A stretch of DNA of 64,000 nt, from positions 1 through 64,000 of the forward strand of contig JAOSJP010000040.1 of NCBI GenBank assembly GCA_027494015.1. The letters run 5' to 3'. Shown one piece after another: positions 54,829-63,925 of this stretch. The translations under genes and the position numbers were made by a program. The stretch's first letter is position 1; every line of letters begins with the position of its first letter. The notes below the pieces were generated by a model. It did not search any database. It was not told the DNA's origin and saw nothing but the letters and a program-made list of their open reading frames with translations. Source of the stretch: Anaerolineae bacterium. GTDB lineage: Bacteria > Chloroflexota > Anaerolineae > Aggregatilineales > Aggregatilineaceae.

Positions 54829-55290
54829 ATGGACGACAACGCCTGGATGCGCCTGGCGCTCGACGAAGCGCGCCTCGCCCTGGCCCACGACGACGTGCCT
54901 ATCGGCGCGGTCGCCGTGCGCGGCGGGGAACTGATCGCGCGGGCGCACAACCGGCGCGAGGCCGACGGCGACGCGACCGCACACGCTGAATTGCTTGTCA
55001 TTCGTGCGGCGTCCGCCGTGCTGGGCCATTGGCGGCTCGAAGGCGTGACGCTGTACTGCACGCTTGAGCCGTGCGCCATGTGCGCCGGGGCGATGGTTCT
55101 GGCCCGGCTGCCGCGCCTGGTTTACGCCGCTCCTGACCCGAAAGCCGGGGCGAGCGGCAGCGTGCTGGACCTGCTGAACCACCCGCAGCTCAATCACCGG
55201 GTTGAGGTGATGGGGGGCGTGCTGGCCGACGAAGCTGCCGCGCTGATTCGCGAGTTCTTCGCCGGGCTGCGCGCGCAGGGCCAGAAGTGA
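54829..55290 (+). CDS. tadA: tRNA-specific adenosine deaminase TadA
   Basis: 153 residues. Deaminates A34 of tRNA-Arg(ACG) to inosine; that tRNA is encoded at 26534. Zinc-site motifs: TAHAELLVIR (His52, Glu54) and LEPCAMCAGAM (Cys82, Cys85). PIGAVAV near the start and the DPKAGASGSV tail segment are typical of TadA. ATG 54829 is set by the promoter; the open frame extends upstream into the IS1 end. Confidence 0.95.
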   Translation: MDDNAWMRLALDEARLALAHDDVPIGAVAVRGGELIARAHNRREADGDATAHAELLVIRAASAVLGHWRLEGVTLYCTLEPCAMCAGAMVLARLPRLVYAAPDPKAGASGSVLDLLNHPQLNHRVEVMGGVLADEAAALIREFFAGLRAQGQK

Positions 55291-55313
55291 CAACTGCATA
55301 AGTCGTCCGAGAT

Positions 55314-55404
55314 GGAGGGGTGCCAGAGTGGTTGAATGGGGCGGTCTCGAAAACCGTTGTGGTGCTTCGCGCCACCGTGGGTTCGAATCCCACCCCCTCC
55401 GCCA
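55314..55404 (+). tRNA. tRNA-Ser(CGA)
   Basis: 91 bases with the long variable arm of serine tRNAs. Acceptor GGAGGGG/CCCCTCC, anticodon stem GCGGT/ACCGT with loop CTCGAAA (anticodon CGA), variable arm TGGTGCTTCGCGCCA, T-arm GTGGGTTCGAATCCCAC, discriminator G and encoded CCA. It lies 23 bases after tadA. Confidence 0.96.
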
Positions 55405-55465
55405 GCACGATTTTTCCGGCGAACGCTAAGCCGGCCTGATGCCGATTTGCCGGTCATGCTTGCCG

Positions 55466-55497
55466 CGGCCAGACGAATGCGCTGGCCGTTTTCTTTT
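55466..55497 (+). terminator. Terminator after tRNA-Ser
   Basis: CGGCCAG (55466-55472) pairs with CTGGCCG (55482-55488), followed by TTTTCTTTT. Confidence 0.85.
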
Positions 55498-55643
55498 GTG
55501 GCGCTTCGCAGTTCAGGCAATTCCCCCTGCATCTTGTAGCACACCAGGACGAAGGGGCGATTCCCCTCCCGCGCCCGGCGTGGTACACTGAAGAAACGCC
55601 CAGCCGGACAGAGGCACAGACATAGCGACGGGAGGGTTGGCGA

Positions 55644-56804
55644 ATGGGTCGCACAGACAAGATCGCACGGGGGCGCGGGGTCAGGCTGGTGATGGCGCTG
55701 CTGCTGGCGGTGACGCTGCTGGCCGCGTGCGGGGGCGACGGCGAAGACAGCGCCCCGCCGCCCACGACCACGCCCGGCGTCAGCGCGGAGGTGGTGGCCG
55801 AGGACGCGGGCGAAGCGGGTGAAGCAGTGGGCGAGACGGCTGGCGGAGAGGCCGGCGAGCCGGTCAGCTCGCCGCCGTTGCTGCCCCCCGAGACGCTGTT
55901 TGTGGACGCGACATCCCTCGCCCGCGCCGACCTGGCCGCTCACCTGGAGATCAGCCTGGACGAAATCACCATCCTGGAGCCGGACACCGCTCTGCTGCTG
56001 TCTGCGCCGTTGAACTGCCCGGATATCACCGACGAGGGCGTGATCCCCTACACCATCTACGTGCAGCGCGGGCGGTTCGTCTACCCCTACCAGGTCTACG
56101 AGCCATCGCCGGGCGCTGAGCCGGTCGTCGAACGCTGCGACGATGTGCTGGTGGACGAAGAAGTGCTCTATGTGCCCACGCCGGACGTGCGCACCGCAGT
56201 GCTCGATGCCGTGCGCTTCGACCTGGAAGAGCGCGGCGTAGACACTGCCGGTGGCGCGCTGCGCACTTTCCAGGCGATCACCTGGACGGACGAGGCGCTG
56301 GGCTGCCCGCCGGGGCCGGGGGCGACGCCTGTTCCAGCGCTCATTGACGGCTACCTGGTGGTTTACGCGGTGGGCGGCCTCTCCTATGAATACCACACCG
56401 ACGCGACCGGCGCGCGGATCGTCTCCTGCGCGCGCAGTGACGGGTACGAGTCGGCGGAGGCGTTCATCAGCGCGCTGGAAGCCGACGAGAACCTGGACGT
56501 GATCCGTGTGCAAGACGAAGTGGCCACCTACGACGGGCTGAGCGCGCAGGGCGTGCTGATCGAGCTGACCACGCGCGGCTATCGCGTGGGCGTGTTCGCC
56601 TTCGGCTCGCCAGACGAAGCGCGCGCCGCCGCCACCTTGATTGACGACCTGGATGTGTCGCGCATCTTCGCTGCGGGCAAGGTGCTGATCGTCCAGGAGG
56701 AGAACAGTCCCCAGGTGTACAGCGTGCTGCTCCAGCACGCCGAAGAAGTGCGCGCGCCCGTCATCGAGCGGCGCGACGCCGAGGCCACGCCCGACACTGA
56801 GTGA
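55644..56804 (+). CDS. Lipoprotein of unknown function
   Basis: 386 residues. Signal peptide with lipobox (ALLLAVTLLAACGGDGE), then an acidic low-complexity linker (VVAEDAGEAGEAVGETAGGE). The folded part has Cys pairs in NCPDITDEG and CPPGPGATPVPALIDGYLVV. The ITWTDEALGCPPGP segment is a motif I associate with small secreted Chloroflexota proteins, without a known function. A TACACT box lies ~50 bases upstream. It converges on the giant gene. Confidence 0.8.
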   Translation: MGRTDKIARGRGVRLVMALLLAVTLLAACGGDGEDSAPPPTTTPGVSAEVVAEDAGEAGEAVGETAGGEAGEPVSSPPLLPPETLFVDATSLARADLAAHLEISLDEITILEPDTALLLSAPLNCPDITDEGVIPYTIYVQRGRFVYPYQVYEPSPGAEPVVERCDDVLVDEEVLYVPTPDVRTAVLDAVRFDLEERGVDTAGGALRTFQAITWTDEALGCPPGPGATPVPALIDGYLVVYAVGGLSYEYHTDATGARIVSCARSDGYESAEAFISALEADENLDVIRVQDEVATYDGLSAQGVLIELTTRGYRVGVFAFGSPDEARAAATLIDDLDVSRIFAAGKVLIVQEENSPQVYSVLLQHAEEVRAPVIERRDAEATPDTE

Positions 56805-56810
56805 GAAGCG

Positions 56811-57225
56811 GTGGTTGGTAGTTGGTGGTTGGTAGTTGGTTCTTGGTCAGGGGGCCTCGTGCTCGCCGGTTCTGCGTTAGTCTGTAGCCTGGGGCAACCC
56901 TTCACTTCACCTCACCCCCGCTCGGCGCTGACGCGCCTCGCCGCCCCCTCTCCACGTTGGAGATGCTGTTGGCGAAATGTCTGCGTAGGGGCGGGTTTGC
57001 AAACCCGCCCCTACAAAGGTGCAGCAGAGCAGCGCCCCTACAAAACCGGCGCGTGCTTTAGTTCGCCAACAATATCGGTGAAGAGGGGGAAAGGCCGAGC
57101 ACAGCGAGGCCAGGGGGTGAGGTCAACGCCCTGCATCCAGCGAGTCGCCGTCAACCTCTGCGCGCATCCTTCGTGGCAGGCCACTTGCAGACTCTGCTCC
57201 ACCAACCACCAACCACCAACAACCC
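56811..57225. repeat. Inverted heptamer arrays enclosing a core repeat with a nested element
   Basis: GGTGGTTGGTAGTTGGTGGT at 56811-56845 is answered by CCACCAACCACCAACAACCC at 57200-57225. Between them is a core repeat (56911-57123) interrupted by another element, and a family A end near 57150-57169. This accounts for the 538-base gap; no gene is seen. Confidence 0.75.
56965..57078. mobile_element. MITE family H copy nested in a core repeat
   Basis: GATGCTGTTGGCGAA at the left and the inverse of GATATTGTTGGCGAA at the right. It carries palindrome E (56985-57014) and GTGCAGCAGAGCAGCGCCCC. The interrupted core resumes at AGAGGGGGAAAGGCCGAGC. No clean target duplication. Confidence 0.7.
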
Positions 57226-57232
57226 TCTGCGC

Positions 57233-57270
57233 AAAACACTTCCGCCAGACAGGGGATTGTCTGGCGGAAG
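57233..57270 (-). terminator. Terminator of the giant secreted protein gene
   Basis: On the minus strand CTTCCGCCAGACA and TGTCTGGCGGAAG form a perfect 13-bp stem followed by TGTTTTG. It is ~75 bases after the stop codon. Confidence 0.85.
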
Positions 57271-57342
57271 CGCGCTGTGGTGATGGATGGAAGCGGGCGG
57301 CGAAGGCCGGGGTGGGCGCGCAGCCCTCGCCGCCCCGCCAAA

Positions 57343-60300
57343 CTACGGATTGCAGGAAGGTGTGTAGGCCGGCAGATCGAGACGGTCAACGTAGATATTG
57401 GAGCCGCCCGACAGCGGGTTCTGCGTGCCGGTGTAGACGATGCGCAGCGTGTGCGTCCCTGACGTCAGACCCGCCACTTCGTAGAGCGCGTTCTCCAGCC
57501 ATAGCTCGCTGCCAGCGTACATATCCAGTTGGGTGCGGAACACGCCGTCCACGTAGACGTCCGCCAGGCCGCCGTACTGATTTCTGTGGTAGAGGAAGGC
57601 GAAGCCTTCGGCGTTGAAGGCGAACTCCGCGTAGATGGCATTGGCATCTTCCGGCTGGCCCAGGCCGCGCCGCACGCTGCCGCCCGACGCGCCTGTGGGG
57701 AACAGAGTGAACCAGCCAGTCTCGGTCGGGGAGATATACTCCCACTTCTCGCTGGCATCCTCGTAGCAGCCGACTTCTGGCTCGCCGGGGTCTTCCCCGC
57801 CACCGCCGGCCGGCTCTTCGGGCAGCGGGACATCGCCCGGCCTGGGCACGGGGTGCCCATCCACCGTGAAGGCGTCCAGATTGATCTGGCGCTTCTTGGC
57901 TTTAGGGGCTTTCTTGCCCTCATAGCGGACTTCTACGACGTGATCGCCCGGTGCCAGCCCGCCGATGTCGTAAGCGAAGAACAACTCGCCAGGGCTGAGC
58001 GCGTACTGATCCACTTCGCCGTGCAGCCGCCCATCCACGTAGACGCTGGCGATCCCCCACTCCGGCCCGGTGTGCATGTAGAGCGTGGCCTGCGTGCCGT
58101 TGAAGAGCAAGAAGGCGCTGGCGTACTTCTCAGCCGTCCACACATACGAGCCGCCAGAGTGCTGGTCGCTGGGCGTCACCACCCAGGTCAGGCTGTCGTT
58201 GACGGCCACGTGCAGGCTGTCGTGCTGATACGCGCCGTAGGTGGCGGGGACGATGTGGCGGAACTCGATGGCGTCGAAGCGCGCCTTGCCGCTGTCCAGC
58301 ACCAGTTCCAGCGAATGCGGGCCGGCGTTGGGCAGCAGGACGGTGTGCGCGATCTGGTTGGCGGTGGTCTTCGCCTTGTTGTTCAGCGGGTAGGGCACGC
58401 CGTCAATGTAGACGGTCATGTAGCGCCCGGAGGTGTAAAGCTGGCGGTAGATGGTGACCACATTGCCCTGGAAGACTGCCGCCAGACGGTCGCCGCGCTT
58501 GGTGGCCTCGTGTACCGACCCACCCGAAGCGCCGCTGCTGGCGACCTGGCTCCACACGCCGGTATACGCGCTGGAGTACGTCTCGCCCGTCTCCGGGTCA
58601 ACGCCGCCGGTGAAGACGACATCGTTGTTCTCGTAGTAGCCGGGGCTGAGCACCGGCACGCCCTGACCTTCAACCCAGTCAATCGAGAACTTCTTGGCGG
58701 AGGCCGCGCGCAGCTCGATCACGTGTCGTTCCAACGGGTTGGGGATGGGGCCGATGGAGAAGGGCACCTGGTAGGCTGTCTTGCTGGAGCTATTGGGCAT
58801 GGTGCCCCACAGCACGCCGTCAATGTAGACATTGGCATCGCCGAAAGCGCCGATGCTGCGGTAGACGGTCACATAGGCGACACCCTGGGTGGGGATGTAG
58901 AAGTGCCCGGCGGTGCCCACGCTCTCCAGGTAGTAGCCGGCGCTGTACTTGGGGTCTGGCTTGCTGGGCTTCACCGCCCAGGCCCCGACTGCGTGCACGA
59001 TCTCCGTCCCCTCCGCCTCAGCGCGCTGTCCGTCGCCCAGCGAGGGAGTCAGGTCGAAGACTTCCAGCCGCCGCAGGACAATCGTCTTCTTGGCCGGGTT
59101 GCGAACCTCCACCCAGGTCCCGCCGGGCATCCCGCCCAGGCCGCTGACCAGGTAGGCGGCATCCGGGGCGGGCTGGGCTTTGATCCAGCTCGCCTCGATC
59201 AGGCTGTGCGGCGCGCCGTTCACGGCGACTTCGATGGCGCCGGTCTTGCTATAGACATCGCTGACAACCCGCAGCGAGTCGTTGCCGGTGACGTAGATGT
59301 ACAGCCGGGCGTCCTGCTCTTTGGTGGTCAGCGTATCGCCTTCCACCGTCCACGCGCCGGAGAGGAGGACGCGGCCATCGGTCGGGGCCAGGTCGTAGAC
59401 GGTCGGGCCGAGGTCCGGCGCGAGGTCGTAGACCTGGTAGGCGTCAATGGTCACGTACTTGGAGTAGACGACGATCTCGGCAGTATGCAGCCCCTCGCCC
59501 AGGTCCACGACCGTGAAGGGCACGATGCCCGGCGTGGTGCTGCGCATCGAGTACGAGCCGTAGAGGGTGCCGTCAACGAGGATGTCCGCCTTGCCGCCGT
59601 CGGCTGTCTGGCTGAAGTAGACGGTGAAGGCATTGCCGTAGAAGAACACCAGCGCCCGGTCGCCCTTGCCGCTCGCCCGCGAGACCGTGCTCGTCGCCCA
59701 CGACGCGCCCACATAGCTGATCGCGCCGCCGCTCAGCGCCGCCGGGTTATCGTTCTCGTAGTAGCCTGCCTCCAGGTAGTTGTCGCCGGCCACATCACCC
59801 GTGCGAACGAGGATGGCATCGAGATCGAACGGGGCGTACTGGTTCTTGCTCTTGCCGGTGGGCTGCGGTCTCAGGGCGATGACGTGGTTGGTCGCCGAGT
59901 CCAGCCCGCCGATGATGTACGATTGCTGGAAGGCTCCCTCAGCGGGCGAAGCCGCGTAGCTGTTGAACGAGGAGTGGTAGCGCCCATCCACATAGATATC
60001 CACCATGCCGTACTTCTTGTACTGGCGGTGGTAGACGACGACTGAGGTCGCGCCGTTCACCTCGAAGACCGCTTCGACGACGGGCGCCGCCTGGTACGTC
60101 TTCCAGCTCATGCCCTCCGAGCCATGATAGCTGGCGGCAGAGGCGCGGGCGTCGCTCGTCTCAGCCCACTGGCCGGAGAACTGGATGGCCGGGTTGCCGC
60201 CGACCAGCGCGTTGTTCTCGTAATGGCCGGGACTGAGCACGGGCTTGTTGTAGAGCACCACCTTGTCCAGGGTGATGGTCGTCGCGTAGCCCTTCTCGTC

Positions 60301-63300
60301 GTGGATGCGCACTTCGAGCGTGTGGAACGCGCCAGCATCCAGGCCGGTGACGGTGTAGGGTATGCTGCGGTAGGACGGGCCTTTCAGATAGAGCGAGCCG
60401 TAGAACGTCCCATCCACATAGATGTCTGCCGCGCCATAGGTGGACTTGGCCACGCCATACAGCGTCACCGTGTCCGCGCCGACGAAGGACAGGTAGGCCC
60501 GCGCCTGCGCGTGCTTGGACTCGATATAGTGGCCGCCCGAGGGGCCGGGAGTCTTGGTGGATTTGAGCGTCCAGCTCTGCTCGTAGACGAACGCCGAGTG
60601 AGTCGGCTTGCCGTCCGGGCCATACTCGTATTCCTCATATGCGCCTGGCCCGACCGGAGCCGTATGATAGACCGTGTAGCCATAGACCTCGTTGTACTTC
60701 GGCTTGGCGGGGTTGGCGTTCAGATGGCGCACCTGCATGACATGGGGCAGCTCTGGGTTGAGACCCACCACGGCAATCGGCACGCCCTTCGCAGCGCTGT
60801 CCTTGAGGTCTACTGTGCGTTCCAGCCGCCCGTCCACGTAGATTTCCAGCGGGCCATTGGCGCTGCTCGTCTTGACGTTGACCGCCGCGCCCGATCCCTT
60901 GAAGAACAGGGTGAGCAGCGCGCCTTCCTCATTGGAGCGCAGGTAGGAGGTCTTCGTCTCCCAGCCGGTCGCCTCCTGCGCGCCGCTGAAGGGCACTTCC
61001 AGGGAAGCGCCCGGCTCGTCCACGCGATACAGGGACGGATCGCTGAGCAGGTTGAGGAAGCGGAAAGCGTCCAGGTCGAAATAGGGCGCGCCTGGGTTGA
61101 CGCGCACCTCAACGGTGTGCACCTCGTTGGGCTCCAGGCCGCTGATGTAGAAGGGGACAACGCGCGCGATCTTGGCGTTGTTGGTCATGGTGCCGCGCAG
61201 CGCCCCATCTACGTAGACATCCGCCGTGCCACCGCCGGGGAACACGCCGCGATAGATGGCCACCGTGTCGGCGTGCGTGAAATGCGCGTACACCCGGTCA
61301 TAGGCGCGGGCGGCGCGGCGTCCGCTGCCGTCCGGCAAGCCGGGACGCCCTGGCGCGGGTAGCGGGATGGTGCTCCACGCGCCCACATAGGTGATTTTCG
61401 GCTGGCCCTCTTCCCAGAAGCCCAGGCTGTTCGGGCTGATGTCGCCGCCCGGCCCGGCGTTAATAATGCCTTCCGGCGCGAGCGTAGACAGGGCGAACGC
61501 ATCCACATCCACGACGCCTGCCGAGGCGACCACGCTGATGGCATGGTTGCCGGGTGTCAGGTTGGCGATCTTGTGCTCGGCGCGCTTCTGCCCTTCGTCA
61601 GTGTAGGTGATGATCGAGTGCAGAGCGCCATCTAGATAGACGTTGGCTGTGCCCGTCGTCTCCTTGCTGTAGAGGACGGTGACCTCGCTGCCGGTGAAGC
61701 TGAAGCAGGCCGCGCTGCCCATGCCGTCCGCGATCATGGTCAGGGCGCCGGCCCCGCCCGGCGAATAACCAGCGTCGGTCACAGAGGTGGTCCAGCCGCC
61801 GGGCGCGCCGTTGGCATCATAGAGGCCCACATAGGCGGCGTCATCGCTCTGGAAGAGGTCTGCCAGGGGTTCGCCGCTCGCCGCTGCCGGCGTGATCACC
61901 CACACATGAACCGGGTCCGGCGAGAAGTAGACCTGCTGATCCCAGCGGTCGAGGATGGCGATCTCAACGGCGTTGGTCGCTCCGGGGTTGCCGGGCAACT
62001 GCACGTTGTACGCTTCGGCCAGGCTGTCCCACGCCCCATCGCTCGGCTCGGCGGCGATCCACTCGCCGCTGTTCACCCGCCCCCACACATATTGCGGGCG
62101 GTTGATGGCGACCGGCGTGAAGGTCGGCCTGGAGGCCCACTCCTGCTCGCCGCGATCCCACACATACGCCGACCACTGCGATTCGCTGTCGCCGCTGCCA
62201 AACTGCTGCGGGATGGCCGGAACCGTGTCAATGGGCACATCGGCCAGGTGCAGCACAGGGCACACGGGCGCGCTGGCAAACCCGTCGAACGTGTCTACCA
62301 GCGTCTCAAACACATCATAGACGCCAGACTCATCGGCATCGCGCCAGCCGACCTGCTGCCGCGCCGGGTCGGAGAGGGCGTGCGCCGCGTAGGCGCTGAC
62401 CATCGCCGCGCCGGAGCGCATCAGCGAGGGCGCGGGCGCGCCATTGTTGTGCTCGCAGTTGGTGTGGGCCACGCGCAGGTAGCCGTAGACCTCTTCCTGG
62501 CGGCAGCCGCCCGTAGCGGGGTCATACGATTCGTCACCCGCCCCGAACACATGCCCCACCATCTTGGCGATGAGAATCTCCAGCCTGTCGGTGCCCAGGC
62601 CGCCGCCATCCGACGTGACGACCGCCCAGGGGCCGTTGAGCGCTGCGCCACCTGGCTGGCCGTCGCCATCAAACAGACCATCGGCGTCGGCGCTGCTGTC
62701 CACCACATACAGCACGAGGCCCCAGTCCGCCCCGCCGCTGACGCGGGCGTTGTGGGCCAGTTGGCGGGTCGCGCTGACATCTGCTGGCAGGCCCGTGAAG
62801 GCGCTGGCGACCTGGTGAATCCAGCCGGTGTCTGGCTCTGCGGCGCTGGCGACGCTGCCCTGAACCGGCTCGACGCCCACCTGAATCTTGAGGCGGTCGC
62901 CCGCCGGGCCATCGAACGGCGAGACATAGCTGACGTTCCAGGTCAGGTGAGCGCTGGGACGCGGATCGCCGCCGGGCGCTGCGGGCATGGCAGCCACCAT
63001 GGTCCACCATTCAAGCGCCTGGGAGATTTCTTTCTTGACCCCATCCACTTCGCTGGCGGTCCAGTTCTCAGGGCCAGCCGTGCTTTCGACAAAAAGCACC
63101 TTCACGGCCACATCACCGGCCAGGAAGGCGCTCGTCTGTTCGGGCGTGGGCACGAAGGCGGCAGCGTGCGCGCCCGGTGCCCGCGCCTCGCTCGCCTGGG
63201 CAAACGCTACGTTCGGCACCGGTGCGCTCGCCGCGGCCAGGCCCACCCCGGCGGCGGCGGCGTTTGCGCGCCCGGCCCAACCCGGCAGCAGGGTCGTGAC

Positions 63301-63369
63301 CAGGACGGTGAGCAGCACCATCCCGGTGACCAGGCTGCGGACTATCCTCTTGAGATAATAACCGCTCAT
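57343..63369 (-). CDS. Giant secreted repeat protein with degenerate zincin-like N-terminal domain
   Basis: 2008 residues from ATG 63369, behind GGTGGAGG. A signal segment (LVTGMVLLTVLVTTLLPGWA) is followed by a domain at ~85-360 with the layout of an extracellular metalloprotease: FVESTAG, WGLVLYVVDSSADADG, GYLRVAHTNCEHN, LMRSGAAMVSAYAAH, QQVGWRDADESG. The HExxHxxG site is IAKMVGHVFGAGDES (269-281): Lys and Met replace His and Glu, so it should not be catalytic. About eleven ~130-residue beta-sandwich repeats follow, each with an xVYVDGxxxG strand (for example DIYVDGTFYGSLYL, SVYVDGRLHGEVDQ). A Gly/Pro/Glu linker precedes the last repeat. No anchor is visible. Confidence 0.85.
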   Translation of the reverse strand: MSGYYLKRIVRSLVTGMVLLTVLVTTLLPGWAGRANAAAAGVGLAAASAPVPNVAFAQASEARAPGAHAAAFVPTPEQTSAFLAGDVAVKVLFVESTAGPENWTASEVDGVKKEISQALEWWTMVAAMPAAPGGDPRPSAHLTWNVSYVSPFDGPAGDRLKIQVGVEPVQGSVASAAEPDTGWIHQVASAFTGLPADVSATRQLAHNARVSGGADWGLVLYVVDSSADADGLFDGDGQPGGAALNGPWAVVTSDGGGLGTDRLEILIAKMVGHVFGAGDESYDPATGGCRQEEVYGYLRVAHTNCEHNNGAPAPSLMRSGAAMVSAYAAHALSDPARQQVGWRDADESGVYDVFETLVDTFDGFASAPVCPVLHLADVPIDTVPAIPQQFGSGDSESQWSAYVWDRGEQEWASRPTFTPVAINRPQYVWGRVNSGEWIAAEPSDGAWDSLAEAYNVQLPGNPGATNAVEIAILDRWDQQVYFSPDPVHVWVITPAAASGEPLADLFQSDDAAYVGLYDANGAPGGWTTSVTDAGYSPGGAGALTMIADGMGSAACFSFTGSEVTVLYSKETTGTANVYLDGALHSIITYTDEGQKRAEHKIANLTPGNHAISVVASAGVVDVDAFALSTLAPEGIINAGPGGDISPNSLGFWEEGQPKITYVGAWSTIPLPAPGRPGLPDGSGRRAARAYDRVYAHFTHADTVAIYRGVFPGGGTADVYVDGALRGTMTNNAKIARVVPFYISGLEPNEVHTVEVRVNPGAPYFDLDAFRFLNLLSDPSLYRVDEPGASLEVPFSGAQEATGWETKTSYLRSNEEGALLTLFFKGSGAAVNVKTSSANGPLEIYVDGRLERTVDLKDSAAKGVPIAVVGLNPELPHVMQVRHLNANPAKPKYNEVYGYTVYHTAPVGPGAYEEYEYGPDGKPTHSAFVYEQSWTLKSTKTPGPSGGHYIESKHAQARAYLSFVGADTVTLYGVAKSTYGAADIYVDGTFYGSLYLKGPSYRSIPYTVTGLDAGAFHTLEVRIHDEKGYATTITLDKVVLYNKPVLSPGHYENNALVGGNPAIQFSGQWAETSDARASAASYHGSEGMSWKTYQAAPVVEAVFEVNGATSVVVYHRQYKKYGMVDIYVDGRYHSSFNSYAASPAEGAFQQSYIIGGLDSATNHVIALRPQPTGKSKNQYAPFDLDAILVRTGDVAGDNYLEAGYYENDNPAALSGGAISYVGASWATSTVSRASGKGDRALVFFYGNAFTVYFSQTADGGKADILVDGTLYGSYSMRSTTPGIVPFTVVDLGEGLHTAEIVVYSKYVTIDAYQVYDLAPDLGPTVYDLAPTDGRVLLSGAWTVEGDTLTTKEQDARLYIYVTGNDSLRVVSDVYSKTGAIEVAVNGAPHSLIEASWIKAQPAPDAAYLVSGLGGMPGGTWVEVRNPAKKTIVLRRLEVFDLTPSLGDGQRAEAEGTEIVHAVGAWAVKPSKPDPKYSAGYYLESVGTAGHFYIPTQGVAYVTVYRSIGAFGDANVYIDGVLWGTMPNSSSKTAYQVPFSIGPIPNPLERHVIELRAASAKKFSIDWVEGQGVPVLSPGYYENNDVVFTGGVDPETGETYSSAYTGVWSQVASSGASGGSVHEATKRGDRLAAVFQGNVVTIYRQLYTSGRYMTVYIDGVPYPLNNKAKTTANQIAHTVLLPNAGPHSLELVLDSGKARFDAIEFRHIVPATYGAYQHDSLHVAVNDSLTWVVTPSDQHSGGSYVWTAEKYASAFLLFNGTQATLYMHTGPEWGIASVYVDGRLHGEVDQYALSPGELFFAYDIGGLAPGDHVVEVRYEGKKAPKAKKRQINLDAFTVDGHPVPRPGDVPLPEEPAGGGGEDPGEPEVGCYEDASEKWEYISPTETGWFTLFPTGASGGSVRRGLGQPEDANAIYAEFAFNAEGFAFLYHRNQYGGLADVYVDGVFRTQLDMYAGSELWLENALYEVAGLTSGTHTLRIVYTGTQNPLSGGSNIYVDRLDLPAYTPSCNP

Positions 63370-63600
63370 CGGAAAGCCTCCACCATACCACAGCATTTGC
63401 AGCGTGAGGCTGATCGTTGCGGCTGATCTGGGTCACACGTCCGGCGAAAGCCGGCCCTGTCCCCTTGCTGACCCCATGCGCTCTCACGCTCTATCATTAA
63501 GATAAACGAAAAATCAAAATGATTCAGCAATTGATTGTTATGTTTTCGTGAATTTTCCGTGAATCCGGGACTACCCTCCTGTTTGGGCGGGGCGCAGAGG
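63370..63600 (-). promoter_or_regulatory. AT-rich leader of the giant gene with repeated boxes
   Basis: A locally AT-rich stretch (63485-63565) precedes the gene, in contrast to the surrounding DNA. TTTTCGTGAAT and TTTCCGTGAAT lie in tandem at 63542-63564, a possible regulator site. No single promoter is certain. Confidence 0.4.
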
Positions 63601-63631
63601 GAAATCGCAATCATTGAGAAAGCGCCTCATA

Positions 63632-63925
63632 GACCTCACCCCCGCTCGGCGCTGGCGCGCCTCGCCGCCCCCTCTCCGTTGACGGAGAGGGGGCAAGCCG
63701 AGCGGGGCGAGGCTGGAGGTGAGGTGGGGCAGGTGTGCCCACTGATGCTCCGAGTGCGGGCAAAACCTGTCAGGTAGGGGCGCTGCTCTGCTGGCGCCCT
63801 GCTTTACCTCACCCCCGCTCGGCCCGCTGACGCGCCTCGCCGCCCCCTCTCCGTCAACGGAGAGGGGGCAAGCCGAGCGGGGCGAGGCTGGGGGTGAGGT
63901 GGGGCAGGTGTGCCCACTGATGCTC
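63632..63925. repeat. Tandem duplication of a core repeat unit
   Basis: Two core hairpins (CCTCACCCCC...GAGGTGAGGTGGGG, 63632-63726 and 63804-63902), each followed by GCAGGTGTGCCCACTGATGC. A family A end (GTGCGGGCAAAACCTGTCAG) lies between. Unit length about 176 bases. After it, GCGCTACAATGG (63959-63970) is a -10-like box for a gene beyond the window. Confidence 0.8.

Noticed and set aside
55194..56738. 514-codon minus-strand frame covering tRNA-Ser and the lipoprotein gene
   Set aside because: It would run through a structurally complete tRNA; codon pattern is that of the opposite strand. The plus strand has a lipobox.
57529..60045. 838-codon plus-strand frame inside the giant gene
   Set aside because: Antisense shadow: Val/Ala/Arg/His-rich, no domain pattern. 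The minus-strand frame shows regular YVDG repeats and a signal peptide.
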